This document shows, one piece after another, positions 57,198-64,000 of a stretch of DNA of 64,000 nucleotides. Both the position numbers and the translations under genes were made by a program. Each line of letters begins with the position of its first letter. Within the stretch, counting starts at the first letter, position 1. Source of the DNA: an uncultured Tateyamaria sp. Lineage in GTDB: Bacteria > Pseudomonadota > Alphaproteobacteria > Rhodobacterales > Rhodobacteraceae. The notes under the pieces were generated by a model that searched no databases, was not told the DNA's origin, and saw only the letters and a program-made list of their open reading frames with translations. Location: NCBI RefSeq assembly GCF_947494755.1, contig NZ_CANLVZ010000003.1, positions 62,001-126,000 on the forward strand, given 5' to 3'.

Positions 57198-57907
57198 TTG
57201 ACCGCCTCCAACTGCGCAGCACCCAATTCGGCCACACCTTTTTCCGCTAAATCCATCAACTGGTTCATCTGGTCACGGGAAAAGGTCGAACCCTCGGCAC
57301 TCATCTGGATTTCGATCAGCTGGCCGTCACCCATCATGATGAAATTACCGTCTACGCCGGCTTCGCTGTCCTCGGGATAATCGAGGTCGAGCACGGGTTG
57401 CCCAGCATAGATCCCACAACTGACTGCCGCGACCGGAGAGATCAGCGGGTTGCTGATCACGTCGCCTGCTTTCATCAGCTTATCCACGGCCAAACGCAAC
57501 GCGACCCAGCCCCCGGTGATGGACGCGCAGCGCGTCCCACCATCGGCTTGCAACACGTCGCAATCTACGGTGATCTGGCGTTCGCCCAAGGCCACGCGGT
57601 CAACGCCAGCCCGCAAGGCGCGGCCGATCAAGCGTTGAATTTCGACTGTCCGCCCGCCCTGTTTGCCTGATGCCGCTTCGCGGCGCATCCGTGTGTTCGT
57701 CGCGCGGGGCAACATCCCGTATTCAGCAGTGACCCAGCCCAAACCGGAGCCTTTGATGAACGGCGGGACCCGATCTTCAATCGTCGCTGTGCACAACACA
57801 TGCGTGTCCCCCATTTTGATCAGGGCGGACCCCTCGGCGTGCTTGGTGAACCCTGTTTCAATTGAAACAGCCCGCATTTCGCTTAACTCTCGTCCAGAGG
57901 GGCGCAT
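57194..57907 (-). CDS. rph: Ribonuclease PH
   Basis: Phosphorolytic 3'-5' exoribonuclease that trims tRNA 3' ends. The 237-residue product starts [20 protein letters not shown] and has [54 protein letters not shown], and the C-terminal [33 protein letters not shown]. It heads the leftward rph-rdgB-hemW operon, divergent from hrcA. The N-terminal VSIET codons contain a parS-like palindrome. Confidence 0.96.
   Translation of the reverse strand: MRPSGRELSEMRAVSIETGFTKHAEGSALIKMGDTHVLCTATIEDRVPPFIKGSGLGWVTAEYGMLPRATNTRMRREAASGKQGGRTVEIQRLIGRALRAGVDRVALGERQITVDCDVLQADGGTRCASITGGWVALRLAVDKLMKAGDVISNPLISPVAAVSCGIYAGQPVLDLDYPEDSEAGVDGNFIMMGDGQLIEIQMSAEGSTFSRDQMNQLMDLAEKGVAELGAAQLEAVK
57854..57869. 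promoter_or_regulatory. parS-like palindrome with altered core, in rph
   Basis: TGTTTCAATTGAAACA is a perfect 16-base palindrome differing from parS only in the two central bases (AT for CG). It lies 4.7 kb beyond parS site 2. ParB binding is uncertain, since the central CG is part of the usual site. Confidence 0.4.
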
Positions 57908-57968
57908 GATATGTCCTTTTTGCTACTCTGTCGGGATAACGCTGTGCCGGGTCCAGTGGCAACCCCGA

Positions 57969-57996
57969 TTGACCTTTGTTTTTCGAGGCATTTAAT
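57969..57996 (+). promoter_or_regulatory. Candidate promoter of hrcA
   Basis: TTGACC (57969-57974), a 16-base spacer and TTTAAT (57991-57996) lie just before hrcA. The start ATG is then only eight bases after the -10, so a leaderless or near-leaderless message is implied. No CIRCE inverted repeat was found here. Confidence 0.3.
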
Positions 57997-58003
57997 ACCA
58001 AGG

Positions 58004-59074
58004 ATGACTGATACACAGAACCTTCTGGACGAAATGAACGCCCGCTCGCGCGAGGTGTTTCGGCGCGTCGTCGAGGGGTATCTTGAAAATGGCGATCCGG
58101 TAGGGTCCCGCACGCTCACCCGTGACTTTAGTGAAAGCGTGAGTGCCGCGACAATTCGCAACGTGATGCAGGACCTCGAATTCATGGGGTTGCTCGGCAG
58201 CCCGCACGTCAGCGCAGGGCGTGTGCCAACACAGTTGGGTCTGCGGATGTTTGTGGACGGCCTGCTGGAGGTGGGGGTGCCCGACGATTCGGATCGGGAA
58301 AAGATTGACGCGACCTTGGGGTCGAGCGAACGCGACGTCGGGGGCCTGCTGGATCGCGTTGGGTCTGCCTTGTCTGGTGTCACTCATGGTGCCTCGTTGG
58401 TATTGACCCCCAAACACGAGGCCCCGATCAAGCACCTGGATTTTGTGCCCGTTGGCCCAGAGCAAGCCCTCGTCGTTTTGGTGTTTGCGGATGGCCATGT
58501 CGAAAACCGCCTGTTCCAGCCGCCGCGCGGGCAGACGCCGTCCTCGATGCGCGAAGCGGCGAATTTTTTGAATGCGATCATCGAAGGCCACACCCTGAGT
58601 GAGGTCCATAAAATCGTTGAGCGAGAGATCGCGGCCCGACGTCAGGAGATCGACGCACTGTCGCGCGCACTGGTCGAAAGCGGGCTGGCCACATGGCAGG
58701 GCGATGGCGACACCCCCGAGCGGTTGATCGTGCGCGGCCGTTCAAACCTGCTGAGTGAGTCGGCCGAAGCCGGTGATCTGGAACGCATCCGATCCCTGTT
58801 TGACGACCTAGAACGCAAGCGCGATATCGCAGAATTTCTGGACCTGACCCAAGACGGCGATGGTGTACGCATTTTTATTGGTTCAGAGAACAAACTTTTC
58901 TCACTTTCGGGTTCCTCTTTGGTGGTTTCCCCATATATGAACGCGGATCGAAAGATTATCGGTGCGATTGGGGTCATTGGACCCACGCGGCTCAATTACG
59001 GCCGCATCGTTCCGATCGTGGATTACACAGCCCAGCTGGTCGGGCGTATGCTGACGGACCGCAGTGAAAGGTGA
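58004..59074 (+). CDS. hrcA: Heat-inducible transcription repressor HrcA
   Basis: Repressor of class I heat-shock genes through CIRCE sites, with GroE as its partner in other bacteria. The 356-residue protein has an N-terminal winged helix (MNARSREVFRRVVEGYLENGDPVGSRTL, SAATIRNVMQDLEFMGLLGSPHVSAGRVPTQLG) and the HrcA C-terminal domain with VVSPYMNADRKIIGAIGVIGPTRLNYGRIVPIVD. ATG 58004 is chosen for the MTDTQNLLDEMNARS start after an AAGG site. It precedes grpE by three bases. DnaK and DnaJ are not in the window. Confidence 0.95.
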   Translation: MTDTQNLLDEMNARSREVFRRVVEGYLENGDPVGSRTLTRDFSESVSAATIRNVMQDLEFMGLLGSPHVSAGRVPTQLGLRMFVDGLLEVGVPDDSDREKIDATLGSSERDVGGLLDRVGSALSGVTHGASLVLTPKHEAPIKHLDFVPVGPEQALVVLVFADGHVENRLFQPPRGQTPSSMREAANFLNAIIEGHTLSEVHKIVEREIAARRQEIDALSRALVESGLATWQGDGDTPERLIVRGRSNLLSESAEAGDLERIRSLFDDLERKRDIAEFLDLTQDGDGVRIFIGSENKLFSLSGSSLVVSPYMNADRKIIGAIGVIGPTRLNYGRIVPIVDYTAQLVGRMLTDRSER

Positions 59075-59077
59075 ACT

Positions 59078-59641
59078 ATGGCTGAGCCAAAGAATGATGA
59101 TTTTCTAGACGATATCGAGATCGCCGAGGACGAAGAGTACGCCGACGATATGGCGGAAATTGGTGAGGAAGAGCTGGAGTTGGACCAGCTGCGCGCCGAA
59201 CGCGATGAGTTGCGGGACCGCTTTATGCGCGCCTTGGCCGATGCCGAAAACGCGCGCAAACGATCTGACAAGGACCGTCGCGAGGCCGAGAATTATGGCG
59301 GCTCGAAACTTGCCCGCGATATGCTGCCCGTCTACGACAATATGAAACGTGCGCTTGAAGCGGCGACAGATGAACAGCGTGATGTGTCAGGCCCGCTTTT
59401 GGAAGGTGTTGAGTTGACCATGCGCGAATTGCTGAACGTCTTCAAAAAACACGGGATCGAGGTGATTGCCCCTGAAGTCGGCGATCGGTTTGATCCCCAG
59501 AACCATCAAGCGATGTTCGAAGCCCCGGTGCCCGGCACCAAGGCCGGCGATATCATTCAGGTGGCTGCTGAAGGGTTCATGCTGCATGACCGTCTGCTGC
59601 GACCCGCGCAGGTCGGTGTGTCCTCGACACCAGCAGTCTGA
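59078..59641 (+). CDS. grpE: Nucleotide exchange factor GrpE
   Basis: Exchange factor for the DnaK chaperone. The 187-residue protein has an acidic N-terminus, the long coiled-coil helix (about 35-100, LRAERDELRDRFMRALADAENARKRSDKDR), and the C-terminal beta domain with HGIEVIAPEVGDRFDPQNHQAMFEAPVP. It is coupled to hrcA and converges on mutS. The hrcA-grpE pair is a common heat-shock unit, here without dnaKJ next to it. Confidence 0.96.
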   Translation: MAEPKNDDFLDDIEIAEDEEYADDMAEIGEEELELDQLRAERDELRDRFMRALADAENARKRSDKDRREAENYGGSKLARDMLPVYDNMKRALEAATDEQRDVSGPLLEGVELTMRELLNVFKKHGIEVIAPEVGDRFDPQNHQAMFEAPVPGTKAGDIIQVAAEGFMLHDRLLRPAQVGVSSTPAV

Positions 59642-59680
59642 CCGCCTTTTTCGAGTACTTCTGAAGCATTGAAGACGCAG

Positions 59681-62311
59681 TCAGGTCTTGGCCGCGTCTT
59701 TCAGTTTGTAGATCAGATTGAGCGCCTCGCGCGCGCTAAGCTCGTCTGGGTGGATGTCTTCCATCATTTCGATCAAGGGTGACGGTTCGGGTTTGCTGAT
59801 GGGTGCCGCAGCAGTCGCCGAAAACAGCGGTAAATCATCGATCAGTGTCTTTTGTGTTGCGCCGCCTTCACGCTCACCGGACTCGAGCGCGTCTAAAACA
59901 ACCCGCGCCCGCGAAATCACGGCAGGCGGCAACCCCGCGAGCTGCGCCACCTGCACACCGTAGGACCGATCCGCCGCACCGCGCCGCACCTCGTGCAGAA
60001 ACACAACCTCGCCTTCCCACTCCTTGACGGCGACGGTTGCATTTTCGACCCCGTCGAGCTTCGTCGCGAGGGCTGTCATCTCGTGGTAATGCGTGGCGAA
60101 CAGGGCGCGTGATTTGTTGACGTCGTGCAGGTGTTCGAGCGTGGCCCAGGCGATGGACAGCCCGTCATAGGTTGCAGTCCCGCGGCCGATTTCATCCAGG
60201 ATCACCAAGGCGCGGTCATCGGCCTGGTTCAGAATGGCCGCGGTTTCGACCATTTCGACCATGAAGGTGGATCGCCCACGTGCCAAATCATCAGATGCGC
60301 CCACGCGGCTGAATATCTGACTGACAAGGCCGATATGTGCCGATGTGGCAGGCACATAGCTGCCCATCTGCGCAAGAATTGCGACCAAAGCGTTTTGTCG
60401 CAGGAAGGTTGATTTACCTGCCATGTTTGGGCCCGTGAGCAGCCAGACTGCAGCTTCCTGATCCGCGCTGAGGTTGCAATCATTGGCTATGAAGGGCGCG
60501 CCGTTCTGATTGTGCAGCGCCCGTTCGACGACTGGATGGCGACCTCCGACAATCTCGAAGGCGCGTGACGTATCCAGAACGGGCTTGCACCAGTCTTCTT
60601 TGACTGCGAGGTGGGCGAGGGCGGTCGCCAAATCAATCTCCGCCAAGGCCCGCGCCGTTTGTCCGATTTGGGCAGCATTTTCCAGAACCAGTGTCCTTAG
60701 CCCCTCATAGAGCCGCTTTTCGATTTCGAGCGCCCGCGATCCCGCATTCAAGATGCGCGTTTCGAGCTCTGACAGCTCGACCGTTGTGAAACGGACCTGG
60801 TTTGCTGTGGTTTGTCGGTGGATGAACGTTTCGCTCAGGGGTGACGACAGCATCTTGTCGGCGTGGGTAGCCGTCACCTCGATGAAATAGCCCAAGACAT
60901 TGTTGTGTTTGATCTTGAGCGACTGAACACCGGAGCTTTGAACATATCCCTGCTGAAGCTGAGCAATGACGGACCGTCCTTCGTCGCGCAACGTGCGGGC
61001 CTCATCCAGATCGGGATCGCATCCGGCCGCGATAAAGCCACCGTCCCTTGCCAGTATCGGCGGGTCGGCTATCAGGTCGTTATCAAGTCGTTCAACAAGG
61101 TCATCGTGACCCACCAGGTCGTCATAGGCGTGTTGAAGCGAGGGCGGTAGATCGGAGGGTGCAGCACCGGCCAATTGCACTGCGCATTTCAATCCATTGC
61201 GCAATGCAGCAAGGTCGCGCGGGCCGCCGCGATCCAACGACAGACGCGATATCGCGCGATCTATGTCTGGAACTTGGCACAGTACGCTTCGAACGCTTTC
61301 GGTAAACGCACCGTCAGAAACGCCATACTCGACAGCGGTGTTCCGATCTAAAATTGTCTCTAATACGCGCGAAGGTGACGAAATGCGCCGCTCTAGAAGA
61401 CGGGCACCGGCAGAAGTGACTGTGTGATCAAGCACCTCCAGCAAGGACCCTGATCGCCCACCCGACAGGGCGGATGTCAATTCCAGATTGCGCCGCGTGG
61501 CTGCATCAATCTGTACCGTCTTGGCCTGTATCTCTTGTTGGGGAGGGCGGAGGAGAGGCAGTTTCCCTTTTTGCGTCACCTCGAGATACTCGATAAGCGC
61601 GCTCATTGCGCCAATCTCGGCCCGACTGAACGTCCCGAAGGCGTCCAAAGTCGATACCTTGAACGTGCTGCACACCCGTGCGCTGCCGGCGCTGCTGTCA
61701 AATGCGGCGCGTCCAAGCGATGTCAGCGCGATCCCGAAATCATCTGTGATCTCGCGCAACTCGCTTTCCATACTTTCGGAAACGATCAGTTCTGAGGGGA
61801 CAAGGCGTGCCAATTCAGGGCCTAACAAGGTTAAGTCCACGTTCATCACGTGGAAAGCACCGGTTGAAATATCCACCCAAGCCAATGCCCCTGACCCACG
61901 CACATCGGCGTAGGCAGCCAGGAAGTTATGCTTGCGCGCCTCCAGTAGGCTGTCTTCGGTCAACGTACCGGGTGTGACCAACCGGACCACGCCGCGTTTG
62001 ACCACTGATTTGTAGCCCCGCTTTTTCGCTTCTGCCGGACTTTCCAATTGCTCGCAGACGGCAACGCGAAACCCCTTGCGGATAAGCGTGAGAAAATATC
62101 CCTCAGCCGCATGTACGGGGACACCACACATGGGAATATCCACCCCGTCATGTTTGCCGCGTTTGGTGAGCGCAATATCCAACGCTTCCGATGCGGCGAC
62201 CGCATCGTCAAAGAACATCTCGTAGAAATCGCCCATGCGGTAGAACAGCAATGCGCCCGCATGATCAGCCTTGATTTCGAGATATTGCGCCATCATTGGC
62301 GTAACGGACAT
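59681..62311 (-). CDS. mutS: DNA mismatch repair protein MutS
   Basis: Recognises mismatches and small loops and starts mismatch repair. The 876-residue protein has the Phe-x-Glu mismatch wedge (GDFYEMF, Phe29 and Glu31), connector, lever and clamp domains, and the ATPase with GPNMAGKSTFLRQ and the Walker B region VILDEIGRGTATYDGLSIAWA. The tail ends LIYKLKDAAKT. ATG 62311 is chosen for MSVTPMMAQYLEIK; the frame stays open upstream. It converges with grpE and is divergent from maeB. Confidence 0.97.
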   Translation of the reverse strand: MSVTPMMAQYLEIKADHAGALLFYRMGDFYEMFFDDAVAASEALDIALTKRGKHDGVDIPMCGVPVHAAEGYFLTLIRKGFRVAVCEQLESPAEAKKRGYKSVVKRGVVRLVTPGTLTEDSLLEARKHNFLAAYADVRGSGALAWVDISTGAFHVMNVDLTLLGPELARLVPSELIVSESMESELREITDDFGIALTSLGRAAFDSSAGSARVCSTFKVSTLDAFGTFSRAEIGAMSALIEYLEVTQKGKLPLLRPPQQEIQAKTVQIDAATRRNLELTSALSGGRSGSLLEVLDHTVTSAGARLLERRISSPSRVLETILDRNTAVEYGVSDGAFTESVRSVLCQVPDIDRAISRLSLDRGGPRDLAALRNGLKCAVQLAGAAPSDLPPSLQHAYDDLVGHDDLVERLDNDLIADPPILARDGGFIAAGCDPDLDEARTLRDEGRSVIAQLQQGYVQSSGVQSLKIKHNNVLGYFIEVTATHADKMLSSPLSETFIHRQTTANQVRFTTVELSELETRILNAGSRALEIEKRLYEGLRTLVLENAAQIGQTARALAEIDLATALAHLAVKEDWCKPVLDTSRAFEIVGGRHPVVERALHNQNGAPFIANDCNLSADQEAAVWLLTGPNMAGKSTFLRQNALVAILAQMGSYVPATSAHIGLVSQIFSRVGASDDLARGRSTFMVEMVETAAILNQADDRALVILDEIGRGTATYDGLSIAWATLEHLHDVNKSRALFATHYHEMTALATKLDGVENATVAVKEWEGEVVFLHEVRRGAADRSYGVQVAQLAGLPPAVISRARVVLDALESGEREGGATQKTLIDDLPLFSATAAAPISKPEPSPLIEMMEDIHPDELSAREALNLIYKLKDAAKT

Positions 62312-62434
62312 GGCGCACCCCCCGGTCTTGCCGCGCGACCTTACAAACAGGCGACGCGGAGCGAAAGCCAAAGTCGATTGAGGCACGCCACCTGCTGGTC
62401 TAAGACACATAGACGCGAGGGAGGACATCCGCAC

Positions 62435-64000
62435 ATGAGCAAGAACAAGGTCACAGCCGAAGAGGCGCTGGCGTTCCATATGGAGCCGACGCCCGGCAAG
62501 TTCGAAATCGCAGCGACGGTGCCGATGACCACGCAGCGCGACCTTAGCCTTGCCTATTCACCGGGTGTCGCGGTGCCCTGCGAAGCCATCGCGGAAAATC
62601 CTGAGCTTGCCTATGACTATACCAACAAGGGCAATCTGGTCGCGGTGATCTCGAACGGGACGGCGGTTTTGGGCCTTGGCAATCTGGGCGCGCTTGGATC
62701 GAAGCCTGTGATGGAGGGTAAGGCGGTACTGTTCAAACGCTTTGCTGACGTCAATTCCATCGACATTGAGCTCGACACCGAGGACCCCGATGCATTCTGC
62801 CAGGCGGTGAAGCTGATGGGTCCCACCTTTGGCGGGATTAACCTTGAGGACATCAAAGCACCCGAGTGTTTTATCATCGAACAACGCCTCAAAGAGGAAA
62901 TGGACATCCCGGTGTTCCATGATGACCAGCATGGAACAGCTGTGATTTGTGCCGCGGGGCTGATCAATGCGCTCCATATTTCCGGCAAGAAGATCGAAGA
63001 CGTCAAAATCGTTCTCAATGGTGCCGGTGCGGCGGGGATTGCGTGTATCGAGTTGCTGAAATCGATGGGTGCCCGGCATGACAATTGCGTCGTGTGCGAC
63101 ACCAAAGGCGTGATCTATCAAGGCCGCACCGAAGGCATGAACCAGTGGAAATCAGCTCACGCCATCAAGACAGAGTTGCGCAGCCTCGATGAGGCGATGA
63201 AGGGCGCGGATGTCTTTCTGGGCGTGTCTGTTAAAGGGGCCGTGACCCCCGCAATGGTCGAAAGCATGGCGGACAATCCGGTCATCTTTGCAATGGCGAA
63301 CCCTGACCCTGAAATTACGCCCGAAGAGGCCCGCGAGGTGCGGATGGATGCAATCGTTGCCACAGGCCGCAGCGATTACCCCAACCAGGTCAACAACGTG
63401 TTGGGATTTCCCTATCTGTTCCGTGGTGCCCTCGACATTCATGCCCGCGCTATCAATGACGAGATGAAGATCGCCTGCGCACAGGCCCTTGCCGACCTCG
63501 CGCGCGAGGATGTGCCCGACGAGGTTGCGCTGGCTTACGGGAAGGCGCTGAGTTTTGGGCGCGACTACATCATCCCCACCCCATTTGATCCGCGCCTGAT
63601 CCACCGCATTCCACCTGCTGTGGCGCGGGCTGGCATGGACACCGGTGCCGCCCGTCGCCCCATCATTGATATGGATGCGTATGAGTTGAGCTTGAAATCG
63701 CGGATGGACCCGACGGCCAGCATTCTGACGGGGATCAACGCGCGCGCCCGCGCCGCACAGGCCCGCATGATCTTTGCCGAAGGGGACGATCCGCGCGTGT
63801 TGCGTGCCGCCGTGATGTATCAACGCGCAGGCTTTGGCAAAGCATTGGTTGTGGGGCGTGCAGATGACGTCAAAAACAAGCTTGAAGAGGCTGGTTTGGC
63901 TGATGCCGTGCGAGAGCTGGATGTGGTCAACGCGGCCAATACCACCCACTTAGACACTTATAAGACCCATCTTTATGACCGCCTGCAACGTCGCGGTTTT
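62435..64000 (+). CDS. maeB: NADP-dependent malic enzyme, 5' part
   Basis: Oxidative decarboxylation of malate to pyruvate with NADP. The window holds 522 codons, all open. The malic enzyme domain (about residues 1-410) has DLSLAYSPGVAVPCEAI, GNLGALGSKPVMEGKAVLFK, FHDDQHGTAVI and VLNGAGAAGIACIELL. From about 430 a phosphotransacetylase-like domain begins (RMIFAEGDDPRVLRAAV). This MaeB-type fusion is usually about 750 residues, so roughly a third is outside. It is preceded by GGGAGGA and is divergent from mutS. Confidence 0.93.
   Translation, partial: MSKNKVTAEEALAFHMEPTPGKFEIAATVPMTTQRDLSLAYSPGVAVPCEAIAENPELAYDYTNKGNLVAVISNGTAVLGLGNLGALGSKPVMEGKAVLFKRFADVNSIDIELDTEDPDAFCQAVKLMGPTFGGINLEDIKAPECFIIEQRLKEEMDIPVFHDDQHGTAVICAAGLINALHISGKKIEDVKIVLNGAGAAGIACIELLKSMGARHDNCVVCDTKGVIYQGRTEGMNQWKSAHAIKTELRSLDEAMKGADVFLGVSVKGAVTPAMVESMADNPVIFAMANPDPEITPEEAREVRMDAIVATGRSDYPNQVNNVLGFPYLFRGALDIHARAINDEMKIACAQALADLAREDVPDEVALAYGKALSFGRDYIIPTPFDPRLIHRIPPAVARAGMDTGAARRPIIDMDAYELSLKSRMDPTASILTGINARARAAQARMIFAEGDDPRVLRAAVMYQRAGFGKALVVGRADDVKNKLEEAGLADAVRELDVVNAANTTHLDTYKTHLYDRLQRRGF

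Noticed and set aside
57908-58003. CIRCE element upstream of hrcA
   Set aside because: A GCTACTC ... GCTGTGCC pair was considered, but it does not match TTAGCACTC-N9-GAGTGCTAA.
59672-59700. Terminator after grpE
   Set aside because: AAGACGC/GCGTCTT can pair across 15 bases but the right arm is inside mutS and the T-run is broken; too weak to list.

Overview
The window is a contiguous piece of an alphaproteobacterial chromosome, almost certainly from the Rhodobacteraceae (Roseobacter group). The signs are high GC with dense, overlapping genes; a RegB/RegA/SenC redox system; an alphaproteobacterial mitofilin next to hemD and hemY; AddAB instead of RecBCD; a CtrA-type TTAA-N7-TTAA box; and a ParAB-MnmEG-RsmG-Rho-HemJ cluster beside an AT-rich origin-like region. 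I read 66 protein genes, two of them cut by the window edges. I see no tRNA, rRNA, CRISPR array, insertion sequence or prophage.

Layout. 1-8.1 kb: dnaA (3' end), dnaN, a solitary PemK/MazF-like gene, recF, a LysE exporter, gyrB, an iodotyrosine-deiodinase-like flavoprotein and an extensin-like protein. 8.1-12.7 kb: a PRC-barrel secreted protein, DUF2853, a possible structured RNA, DUF1761, then the leftward tsaD-gpsA-yciI-EVE operon. 12.7-17.6 kb: hemD, mitofilin (Mic60), hemY and a Wza-like lipoprotein. 17.6-25.8 kb: ahcY, a small secreted protein, an FkbM methyltransferase, an HD hydrolase, a GNAT, regA, senC, regB and a PAS-only DivL-like protein behind a CtrA box. 25.8-34.7 kb: an overlapping operon tsaE-amgK-murU-addB-addA, then trxA. 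34.7-39.2 kb: an APH-fold kinase, hslV, an aldo/keto reductase, a Tat-exported DM13 protein and hslU. 39.2-45 kb: a lipoprotein hydrolase, an MFS transporter, smr, mltA, a Tim44-like protein, fxsA and secB. 45-47.7 kb: the leftward maf-aroE-coaE-dnaQ operon. 47.72-48.12 kb: the probable chromosomal origin. 48.1-55.5 kb: hemJ, rho, mnmE, mnmG, rsmG, parA, parB, with two perfect parS palindromes. 55.4-64 kb: hemW, rdgB, rph, hrcA, grpE, mutS and the 5' part of maeB.

How it fits together. Much of the window is replication, segregation and genome maintenance (dnaA, dnaN, recF, gyrB, dnaQ, addAB, mutS, parABS, oriC). Mixed in are tRNA modification (tsaD, tsaE, mnmE, mnmG), peptidoglycan turnover and recycling (mltA, amgK, murU, extensin-like), protein quality control (hslVU, hrcA, grpE, secB) and redox or heme functions (regBA, senC, hemD, hemJ, hemW, hemY). 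DnaA and the origin lie about 47 kb apart, as is usual in alphaproteobacteria.

This is mostly conserved core genome and I found no clear multi-gene undescribed system. The items most worth a second look are the oriC/parS architecture (including parS built into the mnmG start and the rsmG coding sequence), the CtrA box in front of the PAS-only DivL-like gene, the IYD-like dehalogenase candidate with its full substrate triad, the LapB-like zinc ribbon on HemY, the nested hairpin near 9.4 kb and the solitary PemK-like gene between dnaN and recF.
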